From positions 36,004-100,003 of the forward strand of contig NZ_QLMH01000001.1 in NCBI RefSeq assembly GCF_003259935.1: 64,000 nt of DNA, written 5' to 3'. Source of the stretch: Paranoxybacillus vitaminiphilus (GTDB lineage: Bacteria > Bacillota > Bacilli > Bacillales > Anoxybacillaceae). Both the position numbers and the translations under genes were made by a program. Below are positions 16,402-27,705 of the stretch, in pieces. The notes under the pieces are model-generated. The model was not told the DNA's origin. It was given only the letters and a program-made list of their open reading frames with translations, and did not search any database. Each line of letters opens with the position of its first letter. The stretch's first letter is position 1.

Positions 16402-17412
16402 TCATTTCTTCTGTATGTGGGATAACGCCAAGGCGCCGACTAAAATTCCGCCTTTTATAATATCTTGAGCGTAATATGGCACGTTCATCATTGTTAATCC
16501 GTTCAGCAACACACCGATTAAAATGGAGCCGAACATCGTTCCGATGACATTTGGCTTTCCGATGCCGAAAACGGAAATACCAATAAAAGCCGCAGCAACC
16601 CCATCCATTAATAACGGTGCGCCTGCTGAAACTTGTCCTGTACCGATTCGGGAGGCAAGAACGATTCCAGCGATGGCGGCAAACAAGCCGCTGATAACGT
16701 AAGCATATGTGCGATAGCGGTTAACAGGAATTCCAGAAAGCCGGGCAGCTTCGCGATTTTCGCCTGTCATATAAAAGAGACGTCCCGGTTTTGTGTACGT
16801 CAAAAATAGATGAGAAACAAAAACTAAAAAGAGCATTAACAATACAGAAAATGGAATGCCAAGCCACTCGCCTTGTCCGATAAATAAAAAGGAAGGAATA
16901 AATTTTCCCGGCGCTGTTCCGCCCTCAGGAAGCGGCATATCATTATAAATCGAAAAACCTTTTGTGTAAGTAAGCTGTATGCCGTTAATGATGTACATCA
17001 CTGCTAATGTGGCGAGTAAATCAGGAAGTTTTAATTTTACAATCAGCAACGAATTTAAAAGTCCGACTGCGATGCCTAATAAAATAGGTACAAGCAATGT
17101 AACAAGAATTTCTTGGCGATATAATACAAGCGCAGCTGCACTGGCAATCGTTGATAAGCTGACCGTAGAGCCAACCGATAAATCAAATCCGTCAACAATT
17201 AAGGAAAAGGTGATGCCAATCGCAACAAGCGTCACAATGGAAATCGAGCGCAAAATATCGCTGAAATTTTCATACGTAAAAAATTGCTCAATTGTCATGC
17301 TGAAGTAAGTAATCACTGCCAAAATAGCGAGCAATGTCCCGTGTTTATATAAAATTTGCAGAAGAGAAGTTTTTCGTTGTTTCTCTTTTGTTACGACGGC
17401 AGTTTGTGCCAC
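16402..17412 (-). CDS. Ribose-type ABC transporter permease (candidate methylthioribose importer)
   Basis: 336 residues with 8-10 hydrophobic helices and the DGFDLSVGSTVSL motif of the RbsC-like permease family (BPD_transp_2). Start GTG 17412 lies inside the preceding ATPase gene (22-base overlap), so translation is coupled. It is the last gene of mtnK-mtnA-binding protein-ATPase-permease, all on the minus strand behind one SAM riboswitch. From that context I infer uptake of 5-methylthioribose, the substrate of MtnK; the sequence alone only says pentose or nucleoside-like. Confidence 0.8.
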   Translation of the reverse strand: MAQTAVVTKEKQRKTSLLQILYKHGTLLAILAVITYFSMTIEQFFTYENFSDILRSISIVTLVAIGITFSLIVDGFDLSVGSTVSLSTIASAAALVLYRQEILVTLLVPILLGIAVGLLNSLLIVKLKLPDLLATLAVMYIINGIQLTYTKGFSIYNDMPLPEGGTAPGKFIPSFLFIGQGEWLGIPFSVLLMLFLVFVSHLFLTYTKPGRLFYMTGENREAARLSGIPVNRYRTYAYVISGLFAAIAGIVLASRIGTGQVSAGAPLLMDGVAAAFIGISVFGIGKPNVIGTMFGSILIGVLLNGLTMMNVPYYAQDIIKGGILVGALALSHIQKK

Positions 17413-18905
17413 GAAGTTTCACCTCCGCTACTGTAATAAACCAGTTTTTCATGCGTTGCTTCCTCAGCGGAAAACGTCTTAACAAACTTTCCATCTACCA
17501 TGACATGAATCGTATCTGCGATATCGAGCAATTCTTGAAACTCATTCGTCAAGTACAGAATTGCTTTCCCTTGTTTTGCAAGTGATTGAATGATGGAGAA
17601 AATTTCTGCTTTAGCGTTTACATCGATTCCTTTCGTCGGTTCATCGAAAATGAACACTTCACTATTTGTGCTCAACCATTTACCAATGACTACTTTCTGC
17701 TGATTGCCGCCGCTTAAATGTCTCACCGTTATTTTTGGAAAAGAAGGATGGATTTTTAAAGACTCAATTAAATTTAATGCAAGCTTTTCTTCTCTCTGTC
17801 TATGAATCCACTGAAAGTTTGTCAGTGAAGATAGGAGACGAACGGTTAAATTTTTTTGGACGCTCTCGTTCATAAATAATCCTTGTTTGCGCCGTTCCTC
17901 AGGGATGTAGGAAATCCCTGCCTCAATCGCTTCGATGGGGGAAGAAATGGTATATTCTTTTCCGTTAATCCGCCATTGTCCGCTTGTTTTTTCTAATCCA
18001 AACAAACTATGAGCCAGTTCTGTTTTTCCGGCCCCTACAAGACCGGCAATTCCGACGATTTCGCCTTTGCGAATTTGTAGATTTACGGTTGTTTTTGTTT
18101 TTGGAATGAATAAATTTTTTACTTCGAAAGCGATTGTTTCGTCCAATGTTCTTTTTTCTTTTTTGGCGGATTTATAAGTACGGCCGATCATGTGTTCAAC
18201 CATTTGCTCGATTGTAATGTCTGATATAGGTGAACTGTGAACTACTTTACCATCGCGTAAAATCGTAACACAGTCGCAAATCTCTTTGATTTCTCCCAGT
18301 TTATGAGAAATATAAATAAACGAAACACCTTTTGCTTTTAGCTTCCGGATAATTTGAAATAATGTCTTTGTTTCTGCGGTGCTTAAAGGAGCTGTCGGCT
18401 CATCTAAAATAATATATTTGGCGGAAGAAGACAGAACTTTCGCCAGTAAAATCAGCTGTTTTTCATGGAGACTGCACTCATAGACAAGCTTATTGACGTC
18501 CATTTCCAAACCGACTTGGCGCAATAATTCCTTTGCCCGCTGCTTTTGGTTGTTCCATGAGAGAAACGGAGATGTCTTTGTGTCGATGATTTCATTGGCG
18601 ATAATATTTTCACAGACGGATAGGGCGGGAAAAAGGACGGTATCTACCTCCTGGGCAACAAGGCCGATTCCTGCTTTTTTTGCATCGAGAGGGGAGGAAA
18701 ACGTATATTGTTTCCCATCAATCATAATTGTTCCGTCATCAGGAGGAAAATCGCCTGCAAGAATTTTCATTAATGTACTTTTTCCAGCCCCGTTCATTCC
18801 TAAGAGGGCGTGAACTTCCCCTTGCTTTACATGGAAATTCACGCCGTTTAGTACGGTTACTTTGTCGAATGATTTAGAGATGTTCAACATTTGCAACTCA
18901 TTCAT
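17391..18905 (-). CDS. Ribose-type ABC transporter ATP-binding protein, two NBDs
   Basis: 504 residues with two tandem nucleotide-binding domains, as in RbsA/MglA. Walker A motifs are GMNGAGKST (first half) and GLVGAGKTE (second half); SGGNQQKVV is the second signature. The first half has SLHEKQL in place of a canonical LSGGQ, usual in this family. ATG 18905 overlaps the stop of the binding-protein gene (TAATG); a start at 18941 would run deep into that gene. It energises the importer encoded on both sides. Confidence 0.85.
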   Translation of the reverse strand: MNELQMLNISKSFDKVTVLNGVNFHVKQGEVHALLGMNGAGKSTLMKILAGDFPPDDGTIMIDGKQYTFSSPLDAKKAGIGLVAQEVDTVLFPALSVCENIIANEIIDTKTSPFLSWNNQKQRAKELLRQVGLEMDVNKLVYECSLHEKQLILLAKVLSSSAKYIILDEPTAPLSTAETKTLFQIIRKLKAKGVSFIYISHKLGEIKEICDCVTILRDGKVVHSSPISDITIEQMVEHMIGRTYKSAKKEKRTLDETIAFEVKNLFIPKTKTTVNLQIRKGEIVGIAGLVGAGKTELAHSLFGLEKTSGQWRINGKEYTISSPIEAIEAGISYIPEERRKQGLFMNESVQKNLTVRLLSSLTNFQWIHRQREEKLALNLIESLKIHPSFPKITVRHLSGGNQQKVVIGKWLSTNSEVFIFDEPTKGIDVNAKAEIFSIIQSLAKQGKAILYLTNEFQELLDIADTIHVMVDGKFVKTFSAEEATHEKLVYYSSGGETSWHKLPS

Positions 18906-20032
18906 TATTTTTTCACCTGTTCTTCCAATGCTTTCATCCATGGAGAGACGGCAACATTTGATTTGCCCCAGCCTTCGATATATTCGCCAAGCTGTTTCAT
19001 TGAAATTTGTTCGTTTGGCAAGTCAGCTTTTTTCACTAAATGAGGCTCAAGCGAATAAATATTTGGCGTTTTTTCTCCGGCCATTTTTTGATATGCAAAG
19101 CGGACTTGCACTCTTCCGACTTCCGCAGGATCGGTAGCTGTTGTCGCTACCCAAGGACTGTTGTTTTGTTGAATCATTTGCAAGTCTTCATCGCTTAAAT
19201 CGATACCATACACTTTAATTTCATTTCGTCCGGCTTGTTGAATCGCGCGGACAGCGCCTTTGGCAAATTCATCCCAAGTCGCGAAAACAGCATCAATATC
19301 CCCTTTGTTTGGATACTTTTTCAAAATGGCTTCCATTTGCGCTTGTGTATCGAGTGCGGTATTGGCGCTTGCTGTACCGAACTTTGCTACTTCTTTAATA
19401 TTTGGATAGCGCTTTTTAAATGCGTCGTAAATGATGTGACGGCGCTCCATTGGCGTGAATCCGCCAACCCAAATTGTCACAATTTCACCTTCACCGTTTA
19501 AATCTTCCGCAAGTGTTTTTAATGTCTTCCATGCTAAGCTGTAATCATCTTGATCAATGACGGTAACGCCCGGCACGTTTAAATCGTTATCAAATGCAAC
19601 GACAGCAATTCCTTTAGCGACGGCTTTTTCCACAGGAGCTTGCAACGCATCGGCACGGCCATGGTCTAAGAGAATGGCATCAACATTTTGTGTAATCGCG
19701 GTTTCCACATAGGAAGCCATTTTTGATAAGTCGTTGTCAGCGTTGTAAATTTGCACTTCACCGCCAAACTTTTCAACTTGTTCTTTTACTCCTGCAATAT
19801 ATTGCGAGGAGAATGTACCGATGGACATTTGCATAATCGCAGCAATTTTTATTGGTTTTTTCAATTTTTCCGGAATTTCTGCGTTTTCGGTTGTTGCCGA
19901 TTTTGCTTCTGTTTTTTGTGAGGTAGCTTGCTCTTGTTTTGGCTGACTGACGGCATCCTGCTCATTTGTGCAGCCGCCAAGAATCAAGCTGAATAAAGCA
20001 GCTGAAATGAACAACTTTTTTAACAATTTCAC
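18905..20032 (-). CDS. Sugar-type ABC transporter substrate-binding lipoprotein
   Basis: 375 residues. The signal peptide ends in the lipobox LGGC (Cys ~21), followed by a Gln/Lys/Thr/Glu-rich linker and a periplasmic-binding-protein-1 (RbsB-like) domain with DHGRADALQAPVEKA and the DQDDYSL segment. It would sit lipid-anchored outside the membrane and deliver a pentose-like ligand. It starts 12 bp after mtnA within the SAM-riboswitch operon, which makes methylthioribose the leading candidate ligand. Confidence 0.82.
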   Translation of the reverse strand: MKLLKKLFISAALFSLILGGCTNEQDAVSQPKQEQATSQKTEAKSATTENAEIPEKLKKPIKIAAIMQMSIGTFSSQYIAGVKEQVEKFGGEVQIYNADNDLSKMASYVETAITQNVDAILLDHGRADALQAPVEKAVAKGIAVVAFDNDLNVPGVTVIDQDDYSLAWKTLKTLAEDLNGEGEIVTIWVGGFTPMERRHIIYDAFKKRYPNIKEVAKFGTASANTALDTQAQMEAILKKYPNKGDIDAVFATWDEFAKGAVRAIQQAGRNEIKVYGIDLSDEDLQMIQQNNSPWVATTATDPAEVGRVQVRFAYQKMAGEKTPNIYSLEPHLVKKADLPNEQISMKQLGEYIEGWGKSNVAVSPWMKALEEQVKK

Positions 20033-20044
20033 GATTGTTCCTCC

Positions 20045-21088
20045 TTAAAATAAATTTGCAAGAGCTTCTGTATAATTTCCGCGAATAATTCCTTTCTCTG
20101 TAATAATGGCAGTAATCAGTTCGTTTGGTGTTACATCAAAGGCAGGGTTGTATACTTTTACTCCCTCTGGAGCGATACGAGTTCCGGAAATATGGGTAAC
20201 TTCATCTGCGTTTCGCTCTTCAATTGGAATGTCGGCTCCCGTATTTGTTTTTAAATCGATCGTTGACAGGGGAGCAGCGACATAAAACGGAATGTTAAAT
20301 GCTTTAGCGAGCAAGGCGAGCCCGAATGTGCCGATTTTATTTGCTGTATCACCGTTAGCGGCGATGCGATCCGCCCCGACGATGACAGCGTTAATTCCTT
20401 TTGTGAGAATCGTTTGGGCTGCCATATTATCTGTAATAAGTGTTACATCCACTCCGGCTTTCATAAGCTCCCATGTTGTTAATCTTGCTCCTTGCAATAC
20501 AGGTCTCGTTTCAGAAGCGAATACTTTTAACTCAATGCCTTTTTCTTTCGCCAAATAGAAAGGGGCAAGCGCAGTGCCATATTTGGCGGTAGCGATGGAG
20601 CCGGCGTTACAAATCGTTAATATTTTGTCACCATCTTTAAAAAGTGATAAAGCGTGTTCGCCGATTTGCCGGCAAACTTCCTCATCTTCAATTTGAATGC
20701 AAATCGCTTCATGAATGAGCGTTGTTTTTGCTTCATTGACGGAAGAGACGTTTTCGACGCTGGAAAGCAAGCGATCAAGGGCCCAAAAAAGATTAACAGC
20801 CGTGGGCCGCGAGCTTGCTAAATAGTCCCGGTCTTTTTGTAAAAGCTGTTTAAACTTGATGATGGATTCAGTTTGATAACTTTGTGCTGCCAGAGCAAGT
20901 CCGTATGCTGCTGTAATGCCGATGGCAGGAGCACCACGTACTTTTAGTGAGAAAATCGCTTCCCATACATCCTTAATCTCTTTTAATTCTAAATATTCAG
21001 TCTCTAATGGCAGCTTTTGTTGATTTAAAATTGTAATATGAGTCTCATTCCATTCCACTGAGCGTGGAATTGTTACGGTTTCATTCAT
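20045..21088 (-). CDS. mtnA: S-methyl-5-thioribose-1-phosphate isomerase
   Basis: 347 residues, eIF2B-alpha-like fold. The active-site motifs CNAGSIATA and [18 protein letters not shown] are intact, with [13 protein letters not shown] near the N-terminus. MtnA isomerises MTR-1-phosphate to MT-ribulose-1-phosphate, the second step of methionine salvage after MtnK. It lies 13 bp downstream of mtnK in the operon controlled by the SAM-I riboswitch at 22426-22584. Confidence 0.95.
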   Translation of the reverse strand: MNETVTIPRSVEWNETHITILNQQKLPLETEYLELKEIKDVWEAIFSLKVRGAPAIGITAAYGLALAAQSYQTESIIKFKQLLQKDRDYLASSRPTAVNLFWALDRLLSSVENVSSVNEAKTTLIHEAICIQIEDEEVCRQIGEHALSLFKDGDKILTICNAGSIATAKYGTALAPFYLAKEKGIELKVFASETRPVLQGARLTTWELMKAGVDVTLITDNMAAQTILTKGINAVIVGADRIAANGDTANKIGTFGLALLAKAFNIPFYVAAPLSTIDLKTNTGADIPIEERNADEVTHISGTRIAPEGVKVYNPAFDVTPNELITAIITEKGIIRGNYTEALANLF

Positions 21089-21101
21089 TGAAGCTCTCTC
21101 C

Positions 21102-22316
<1,215 letters not shown>

Positions 22317-22376
22317 TTACATATAACTCACTTCATACGAGGTGAAGCAGCGGGTAGTTCACACATACACATAAAT

Positions 22377-22407
22377 AAAAGCCTCTTTCGCATATGGAAA
22401 GAGGCTT
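22377..22407 (-). terminator. Riboswitch-controlled terminator upstream of mtnK
   Basis: On the minus strand AAGCCTCTTTC pairs with GAAAGAGGCTT, followed by TTT-rich sequence. It is the expression platform of the SAM riboswitch just upstream. Confidence 0.85.
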
Positions 22408-22425
22408 GAAGATTTCCCTTCTCAC

Positions 22426-22584
22426 CTCTTATCTTTCAGAAAGAGTTTCTCTTTCTGTTGGACTTAGCACCGTACCTTGCGGAATTTTTTTCCGGCGCGA
22501 ATGATGCGCCCTATCTCACGATAGTATTACGGCCGGTTGCTGGGCTTCATTGGGCCAATTCCCTCAGCCAACTCTTGATAAGAG
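22426..22584 (-). ncRNA. SAM-I (S-box) riboswitch for mtnK-mtnA-ABC operon
   Basis: On the minus strand the P1 arms CTCTTATC and GATAAGAG enclose the S-box signatures: GAGTTGGCTGAGGGA, then GAAGCCCAGCAACC, then AAGGTACGGTGCTAA and a final AGATAAGAG. When AdoMet is plentiful the downstream terminator forms and the salvage and transport genes are switched off. Confidence 0.95.
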
Positions 22585-22659
22585 TTTTGAACCAGTATAT
22601 TTGATTGTTCTTAATTTTTTGAATCAAACGAAAATTATTTCGTTTTTCACTTGATTCGA

Positions 22660-22689
22660 ATCATACATGGAAAGTAGAATTTTTGTCAA
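22660..22689 (-). promoter_or_regulatory. Promoter for the mtnK SAM-riboswitch operon
   Basis: Minus strand TTGACA (plus 22684-22689) and TATGAT (plus 22660-22665), 18 bp apart, about 75 bp ahead of the aptamer. Confidence 0.6.
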
Positions 22690-22711
22690 TACCTTTTTTG
22701 AAAAAAATTTT

Positions 22712-23500
22712 TTAATTCGTATATCGTTCAGGGCGGCGATCAGCGAAAATCGGAATTTGCTTACGCACTTGTTTCACTTTATCTAAATCAATTTGTGCCA
22801 CGATGGAACAAGGATTTTCATCCGCTTCGGTAATAATCTCTCCCCATGGATCAATCACCATCGAATGTCCGGCAAAGATGTTGTTCGGATCTTTTCCAGC
22901 GCGATTGCAGGCGATGACGTAGCATTGATTTTCAATCGCCCGCGCCTGCAGCAGCACACGCCAATGGTTAAGGCGGGGCAGAGGCCATTCGGCAACAACA
23001 AAAACAATTTCTGCGCCTTTTGTTGTATGAACGCGAAGCCATTCCGGAAAGCGAATATCATAACAAATTACTCCCGCGCATAATGTGTTTTCAAGAGTGA
23101 ACAGTCCTTCTGTTTCTCCAGGCTGCAAATATAAATGCTCATCCATTAGTTTGAAAAGATGAAGTTTGCTATATTCCGAGACAATTTCTCCGTGACGGTT
23201 CACGACATACATCGTGTTCGTAACGCCTGTATCCGTTTTTTTGGCAATGGAACCTGCGACAATATGGACATTGTACAGACGGGAAAGTTCGCTAATAAAT
23301 GCTTTTGTATCGGAACCATCTTCATCAGCAATGGCATCAAGCCGTGTTAAATCGTATCCTGTTGACCATAATTCAGGAAGAACAATAATATCCGGCTGCT
23401 GCAGCATCACTTTTTCAATTTCAGTGCGAACCCTTTTTTTGTTTTCTTCAGGATGGCCAAACGCAATATCAAGCTGAATACAAGCAATTTTTAAAGACAT
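22712..23500 (-). CDS. mtnU: Carbon-nitrogen hydrolase, omega-amidase MtnU
   Basis: 262-residue nitrilase-superfamily enzyme. The Glu-Lys-Cys triad is visible: Glu in LPELWSTG, Lys in YSKLHLF, Cys in GVICYDIRFPEW. In B. subtilis the gene (ykrU) lies next to mtnE; the likely role is hydrolysis of the 2-oxo acid amide produced when MtnE uses glutamine to transaminate the methionine 2-oxo acid. Here it diverges from mtnE. Reading through its stop would enter the mtnK riboswitch region. Confidence 0.88.
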   Translation of the reverse strand: MSLKIACIQLDIAFGHPEENKKRVRTEIEKVMLQQPDIIVLPELWSTGYDLTRLDAIADEDGSDTKAFISELSRLYNVHIVAGSIAKKTDTGVTNTMYVVNRHGEIVSEYSKLHLFKLMDEHLYLQPGETEGLFTLENTLCAGVICYDIRFPEWLRVHTTKGAEIVFVVAEWPLPRLNHWRVLLQARAIENQCYVIACNRAGKDPNNIFAGHSMVIDPWGEIITEADENPCSIVAQIDLDKVKQVRKQIPIFADRRPERYTN

Positions 23501-23597
23501 TATTTTTTCACCTCGAAAAATTTAACTTTACAATTTGATTTTTACGATATATGATTTGTGACTAGAATTTCAAGAAATTTTTGAGTAGGTGTAAGCG

Positions 23598-24782
23598 ATG
23601 AAAAATTTTGTGCAATCAGATTTATTACAAAGCTTGCCGAAGCAGTTTTTTGCTTCGCTCGTTGAAAAAGTCGGAAGAGTGATTGCCCAAGGGCACGATG
23701 TCATTAATCTCGGACAGGGGAATCCGGACCAGCCGACTCCCGGGCATATTGTCGAAGCGCTGCAAAAAGCGGCAGCTAATCCGCGTTATCATAAATATTC
23801 GCCATTTCGCGGCTATCATTTTTTAAAAGAGGCGGTGGCAGCCTTTTATGAGCGGGAATATAACGTGAAGCTTGATCCGGAAAAGGAAGTGGCGATTTTA
23901 TTTGGCGGAAAAGCCGGACTTGTTGAAATTCCCCAATGTTTAGTCAATCCGGGAGATGTTGTTCTCGTTCCTGACCCGGGCTATCCTGATTATTGGTCTG
24001 GTATTGCGCTTGCGAGAGCGAAAATGGAAATGATGCCTTTAAGGGCGGAAAACGGCTTTTTGCCTGACTATAAGGAGCTGCCTTTAAACGTAGCAGAAAA
24101 CGCGAAATTAATGTTTTTGAACTATCCGAACAATCCGACGGGAGCGATTGCCACAAAGGAGTTTTTTGCGGAAACCGTCTCTTTTGCGGCCAAAAATGAT
24201 ATATGTGTCGTTCATGATTTCGCTTACGGTGCAATCGGTTTTGACGGTCAAAAACCGCTGAGCTTTTTGCAAACAGATGGAGCAAAAGAAGTTGGAATTG
24301 AAATTTATACATTTTCAAAAACATACAATATGGCTGGTTGGCGCGTCGGCTTTGCTGTTGGAAATGAAAACGTCATCGAGGCGCTCAATCTATTGCAGGA
24401 TCATCTTTACGTGAGCATTTTTGGTGCGATACAAGAAGCGGCAGCACATGCGCTTTTAGCACCGCAGGATTGTGTGAATGAACTTGTTGAGTTATACGAA
24501 TCGCGGCGCAATGTTTTTATTCGTGCTTTAAAAGACATTGGCTGGGACGTCACTGCTCCGGCAGGATCGTTTTTTGCGTGGCTTCCTGTTCCAAAAGGAT
24601 TCACGTCAGAAACGTTTGCTGATTTGCTTCTTGAAAAAGCGCATGTAGTTGTTGCGCCAGGAATTGGTTTTGGCGAATATGGGGAAGGATATGTGCGTGC
24701 AGGTTTGCTGACAAGCCAAGAGCGTTTAGAGGAAGCAGCTGAGCGAATCGCCAAGCTCAATCTTTTTCATGATAAAGTATAA
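23598..24782 (+). CDS. mtnE: Methionine-salvage aminotransferase MtnE
   Basis: 394-residue class I/II PLP aminotransferase. The Schiff-base lysine is in YTFSKTYNMAGWRVGF; NYPNNPTG and the YGEGYVRAG arginine that binds the substrate carboxylate are present. MtnE converts 4-methylthio-2-oxobutanoate to methionine, preferring glutamine as donor in B. subtilis, which fits the adjacent omega-amidase mtnU. No riboswitch lies directly before it; the second SAM riboswitch follows it, in front of mtnW. Confidence 0.9.
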   Translation: MKNFVQSDLLQSLPKQFFASLVEKVGRVIAQGHDVINLGQGNPDQPTPGHIVEALQKAAANPRYHKYSPFRGYHFLKEAVAAFYEREYNVKLDPEKEVAILFGGKAGLVEIPQCLVNPGDVVLVPDPGYPDYWSGIALARAKMEMMPLRAENGFLPDYKELPLNVAENAKLMFLNYPNNPTGAIATKEFFAETVSFAAKNDICVVHDFAYGAIGFDGQKPLSFLQTDGAKEVGIEIYTFSKTYNMAGWRVGFAVGNENVIEALNLLQDHLYVSIFGAIQEAAAHALLAPQDCVNELVELYESRRNVFIRALKDIGWDVTAPAGSFFAWLPVPKGFTSETFADLLLEKAHVVVAPGIGFGEYGEGYVRAGLLTSQERLEEAAERIAKLNLFHDKV

Positions 24783-24789
24783 AAAATAA

Positions 24790-24818
24790 TTGACACAACA
24801 AAAAATTCCTGTCATAAT
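24790..24818 (+). promoter_or_regulatory. Promoter for mtnW-mtnX-mtnB
   Basis: TTGACA (24790-24795) and CATAAT (24813-24818) are 17 bp apart, about 55 bp before the SAM aptamer. Confidence 0.65.
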
Positions 24819-24871
24819 TCGAATTAAATTTGCGAAAATAAAAATTCTGAAAAATTGAATATTTAAGATAG

Positions 24872-24984
24872 CATTCTTATCAAGAGTAGGCGGAGGGACG
24901 AGCCCGATGAAGCCCGGCAACCGGCTTAACTAGCTTTAAGCACGGTGCTAATTCTTGCAGCGATACGCTGAGAGATAAGAAGAG
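24872..24984 (+). ncRNA. SAM-I (S-box) riboswitch for mtnWXB
   Basis: P1 arms CTTATC and GATAAG; core signatures GAGTAGGCGGAGGGA, GATGAAGCCCGGCAACC, GCACGGTGCTAATTC and the closing AGAGATAAG. More compact than the mtnK copy. The terminator directly downstream completes the off-switch. Confidence 0.96.
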
Positions 24985-24995
24985 CGAACGACTAG

Positions 24996-25020
24996 CCTCT
25001 TCTTATGAAGAGGTTTTTTT
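24996..25020 (+). terminator. Riboswitch-controlled terminator upstream of mtnW
   Basis: CCTCTTC pairs with GAAGAGG around a TTAT loop, then seven T's. Confidence 0.9.
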
Positions 25021-25049
25021 ATTGAAAAGCGTGGAAAGAGGGTTCAACA

Positions 25050-26291
25050 ATGAGTCAAGTAATTGCTACCTATCTCATTCATGATGTGAAAGATTTAGCG
25101 AAAAAAGCGGAAGGGATTGCTCTTGGTTTAACAGTCGGTTCCTGGACTGATTTGCCGCTGTTAGAGCAAGAGCAGCTTCGCAAGCATAAAGGGACTGTTG
25201 TCAGCATTATACCGCTTGAGGAGAATGAACGAGTCAATCAATATCTCGGTAAAAAAGTCCATCGTGCGCTTGTAAAAATTGCTTATCCGAGCGTTAATTT
25301 CAGCGCTGATTTGCCGGCGATTTTAACGACGGTGTTTGGAAAACTTTCGCTTGATGGGGAAGTGAAATTAATAGATTTACAGTTTTCTGCTGAACTGAAA
25401 CAAGCGTTTCCAGGTCCGCGCTATGGCATTGAAGGAATTCGGGAAAAATTAGGAGTTTACGATCGCCCGCTTGTGATGAGTATTTTTAAAGGTGTCATCG
25501 GCCGCAATTTACAGTATTTATCTGAACAGTTAAAAGAGCAGGCGCTTGGCGGGGTGGATTTGATTAAAGACGATGAGATTTTATTTGAAAATGAACGAAC
25601 GCCGTTTGAAAAGCGGATCGCCGTAGGAAAAAAAGTACTGCAGGAAGTTTATGAGAAGACGGGGCAGAAAACGTTATATGCTGTTAACTTATCCGGTAAA
25701 ACATTCGAGTTGAAGGAAAAGGCGAAGCGAGCGGTGGAACTTGGCGCTGACATATTGTTATTCAACGTTTTTGCTTATGGTCTGGATGTATTGCAAGGTT
25801 TACGCGAAGATAAAGAAATTGAGATTCCGATTATGGCTCATCCGGCTGTTAGCGGTGCACTTACACCTTCTGAATTTTACGGCATTGCCAGTCCGCTTCT
25901 GCTGGGAAAACTGCTCCGTTTGGCAGGGGCTGATTTTTCATTATTCCCGTCGCCATACGGCAGCGTTGCCCTTGATAAGAATGAGGCGCAGAGCATTGCT
26001 GACGAACTGACGAAAGAAGATGAGCAGCTGAAAAGAACGTTCCCAGTACCATCAGCTGGCATTCATCCAGGATTAGTACCGTTGTTAGTCCGTGATTTTG
26101 GCAATGATTGTGTCATTAACGCGGGAGGCGGCGTACACGGTCATCCGGATGGGGCAGTTGGCGGCGGAAAAGCGTTCCGTGCTGCAGTTGCTGCCGTTTT
26201 ATCAGGACGGTCACTGCAGGAAGCGGCAAAGGAAAATGAGGCTCTTAAAAAAGCGATTGCTTTATGGGGAGCACATGAGGTGAACGTATGA
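25050..26291 (+). CDS. mtnW: 2,3-diketo-5-methylthiopentyl-1-phosphate enolase (RuBisCO-like)
   Basis: 413 residues, large-subunit RuBisCO-like protein of the YkrW type. The carbamylated-lysine region reads [10 protein letters not shown], with metal-binding Asp and Glu after the Lys; the phosphate-binding glycines appear as [17 protein letters not shown]. It enolises DK-MTP-1-P and does not fix CO2. First gene behind the second SAM riboswitch; its stop overlaps mtnX (ATGA). Confidence 0.95.
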   Translation: MSQVIATYLIHDVKDLAKKAEGIALGLTVGSWTDLPLLEQEQLRKHKGTVVSIIPLEENERVNQYLGKKVHRALVKIAYPSVNFSADLPAILTTVFGKLSLDGEVKLIDLQFSAELKQAFPGPRYGIEGIREKLGVYDRPLVMSIFKGVIGRNLQYLSEQLKEQALGGVDLIKDDEILFENERTPFEKRIAVGKKVLQEVYEKTGQKTLYAVNLSGKTFELKEKAKRAVELGADILLFNVFAYGLDVLQGLREDKEIEIPIMAHPAVSGALTPSEFYGIASPLLLGKLLRLAGADFSLFPSPYGSVALDKNEAQSIADELTKEDEQLKRTFPVPSAGIHPGLVPLLVRDFGNDCVINAGGGVHGHPDGAVGGGKAFRAAVAAVLSGRSLQEAAKENEALKKAIALWGAHEVNV

Positions 26292-26947
26292 GCAAGCCAA
26301 TCATTTTTTGCGATTTTGACGGAACGATTACAAACAGCGATAACATTATTGCCATTATGAAACAATTTGCTCCTCCCGAATGGGAAGCGATTAAGGATGA
26401 TGTGCTGGCGCAGCGCATATCCATTCAAGAGGGAGTAGGCAGGATGTTTTCCCTGCTTCCGTCACACCGGAAAGATGAGATTACGGAATTTATCTTAAAA
26501 AATGCTGTTATTCGTGATGGGTTTTCTGAATTTGTTGCCTATACAAAACAAAACGATATCCCGCTTTATATTGTCAGCGGCGGAATCGATTTTTTTGTCT
26601 ATCCGCTCCTTGAAGGATTGGTAGAAAAAGAGAAAATTTTTTGCAACGGTTCTGATTTTAGCGGGGAGACGATTAAAATTTTATGGCCGTACTCTTGCGA
26701 TGAGCACTGTCACAACGAATGCGGCTGCTGCAAGCCGTCGCTCTTAAGAAAGCTGGCAAAAAATGAACCATTCACGATTGTCATTGGCGATTCGATTACC
26801 GATTTGCAGGCGGCAAAGCTGGCTGATCATGTGATTGCCCGCGATTTTCTTCTTGAAAAATGCAAGGAACTAGGTCTTTCCCATACGCCATTTTCTACAT
26901 TTTTTGATGTTATTGATTTGTTAGAGGGGATGGAGGTGAATGTATGA
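26288..26947 (+). CDS. mtnX: 2-hydroxy-3-keto-5-methylthiopentenyl-1-phosphate phosphatase
   Basis: 219-residue HAD-superfamily phosphatase with motif I DFDGTIT (nucleophile Asp11), motif II SGG and motif III GDSITD. It dephosphorylates the MtnW product to the acireductone precursor. [13 protein letters not shown] cysteine/histidine cluster in the middle is typical of MtnX and may bind metal. Start overlaps the mtnW stop by 4 bases and the stop overlaps mtnB by 4. Confidence 0.93.
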   Translation: MSKPIIFCDFDGTITNSDNIIAIMKQFAPPEWEAIKDDVLAQRISIQEGVGRMFSLLPSHRKDEITEFILKNAVIRDGFSEFVAYTKQNDIPLYIVSGGIDFFVYPLLEGLVEKEKIFCNGSDFSGETIKILWPYSCDEHCHNECGCCKPSLLRKLAKNEPFTIVIGDSITDLQAAKLADHVIARDFLLEKCKELGLSHTPFSTFFDVIDLLEGMEVNV

Positions 26948-27573
26948 GCTTGCTAGTAAAAAAATGGGAAGAGTTAGCGGATGTTAAAGATGAACTGGCT
27001 AAACGAGATTGGTTTTTTGCGACAAGCGGCAATCTTTCCATTAAAGTAACCGATGAACCGTTGACATTTCTTGTCACGGCAAGCGGCAAGGATAAGCGAA
27101 AGCGGACAGCGGAAGATTTTCTTCTTGTTGATGCGTCCGGAAAACCGGCAGAACCAACACATTTGAAACCTTCTGCGGAAACGCTTTTGCATGTGGAGAT
27201 CTATAACAAAACAAACGCTGGTTGTGTTCTTCATGTTCATACGATTGACAATAATGTGATTTCCGAGCTTTACGGTGATGCGAAGGAAGTGACATTTACC
27301 GGGCAGGAGATTATTAAAGCATTTGGTTTATGGGAAGAAGATGCTGTTGTTCGCATTCCGATTATTAAAAATTACGCCCATATTCCAACGTTGGCTGACG
27401 AATTTTCGAAGCATGTAAAAGACGATGCAGGAGCGGTTCTCATCCGCAATCACGGAATTACCGTATGGGGACGCGACGCATTTGAAGCGAAGAAGTTTTT
27501 AGAAGCGTGGGAATTTTTATTCAGCTATCATGTGAAATTGTTAGCTTTTAAGCGTGCCATCATGTCAGTTTAG
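26944..27573 (+). CDS. mtnB: Methylthioribulose-1-phosphate dehydratase
   Basis: 209-residue class II aldolase-like protein. Zinc-binding histidines appear in VLHVHT and in the RNHGITVWG segment, with FATSGNLSI at the N-terminus. It dehydrates MTRu-1-P to DK-MTP-1-P, the substrate of MtnW, so it acts before mtnW although it lies after it. Coupled to mtnX by a 4-base overlap. Confidence 0.93.
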   Translation: MSLLVKKWEELADVKDELAKRDWFFATSGNLSIKVTDEPLTFLVTASGKDKRKRTAEDFLLVDASGKPAEPTHLKPSAETLLHVEIYNKTNAGCVLHVHTIDNNVISELYGDAKEVTFTGQEIIKAFGLWEEDAVVRIPIIKNYAHIPTLADEFSKHVKDDAGAVLIRNHGITVWGRDAFEAKKFLEAWEFLFSYHVKLLAFKRAIMSV

Positions 27574-27705
27574 ATGCTTGAAACGATGCTTCTGTTGACA
27601 TTCGTATTCTTCTTCAACTAACCGGTCAGGCTGGCAGAATAAAAACTGCTTCTACGTAAAAGATTTAGATTATCAAACAAATCAATATAAGGAGGAGAAG
27701 TCAAA

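Noticed and set aside
22590-22660. AAACGAAA/TTTCGTTT hairpin between the mtnK promoter and its SAM aptamer as a second riboswitch
   Set aside because: Simple AT-rich dyad without any known aptamer signature; likely leader structure only.
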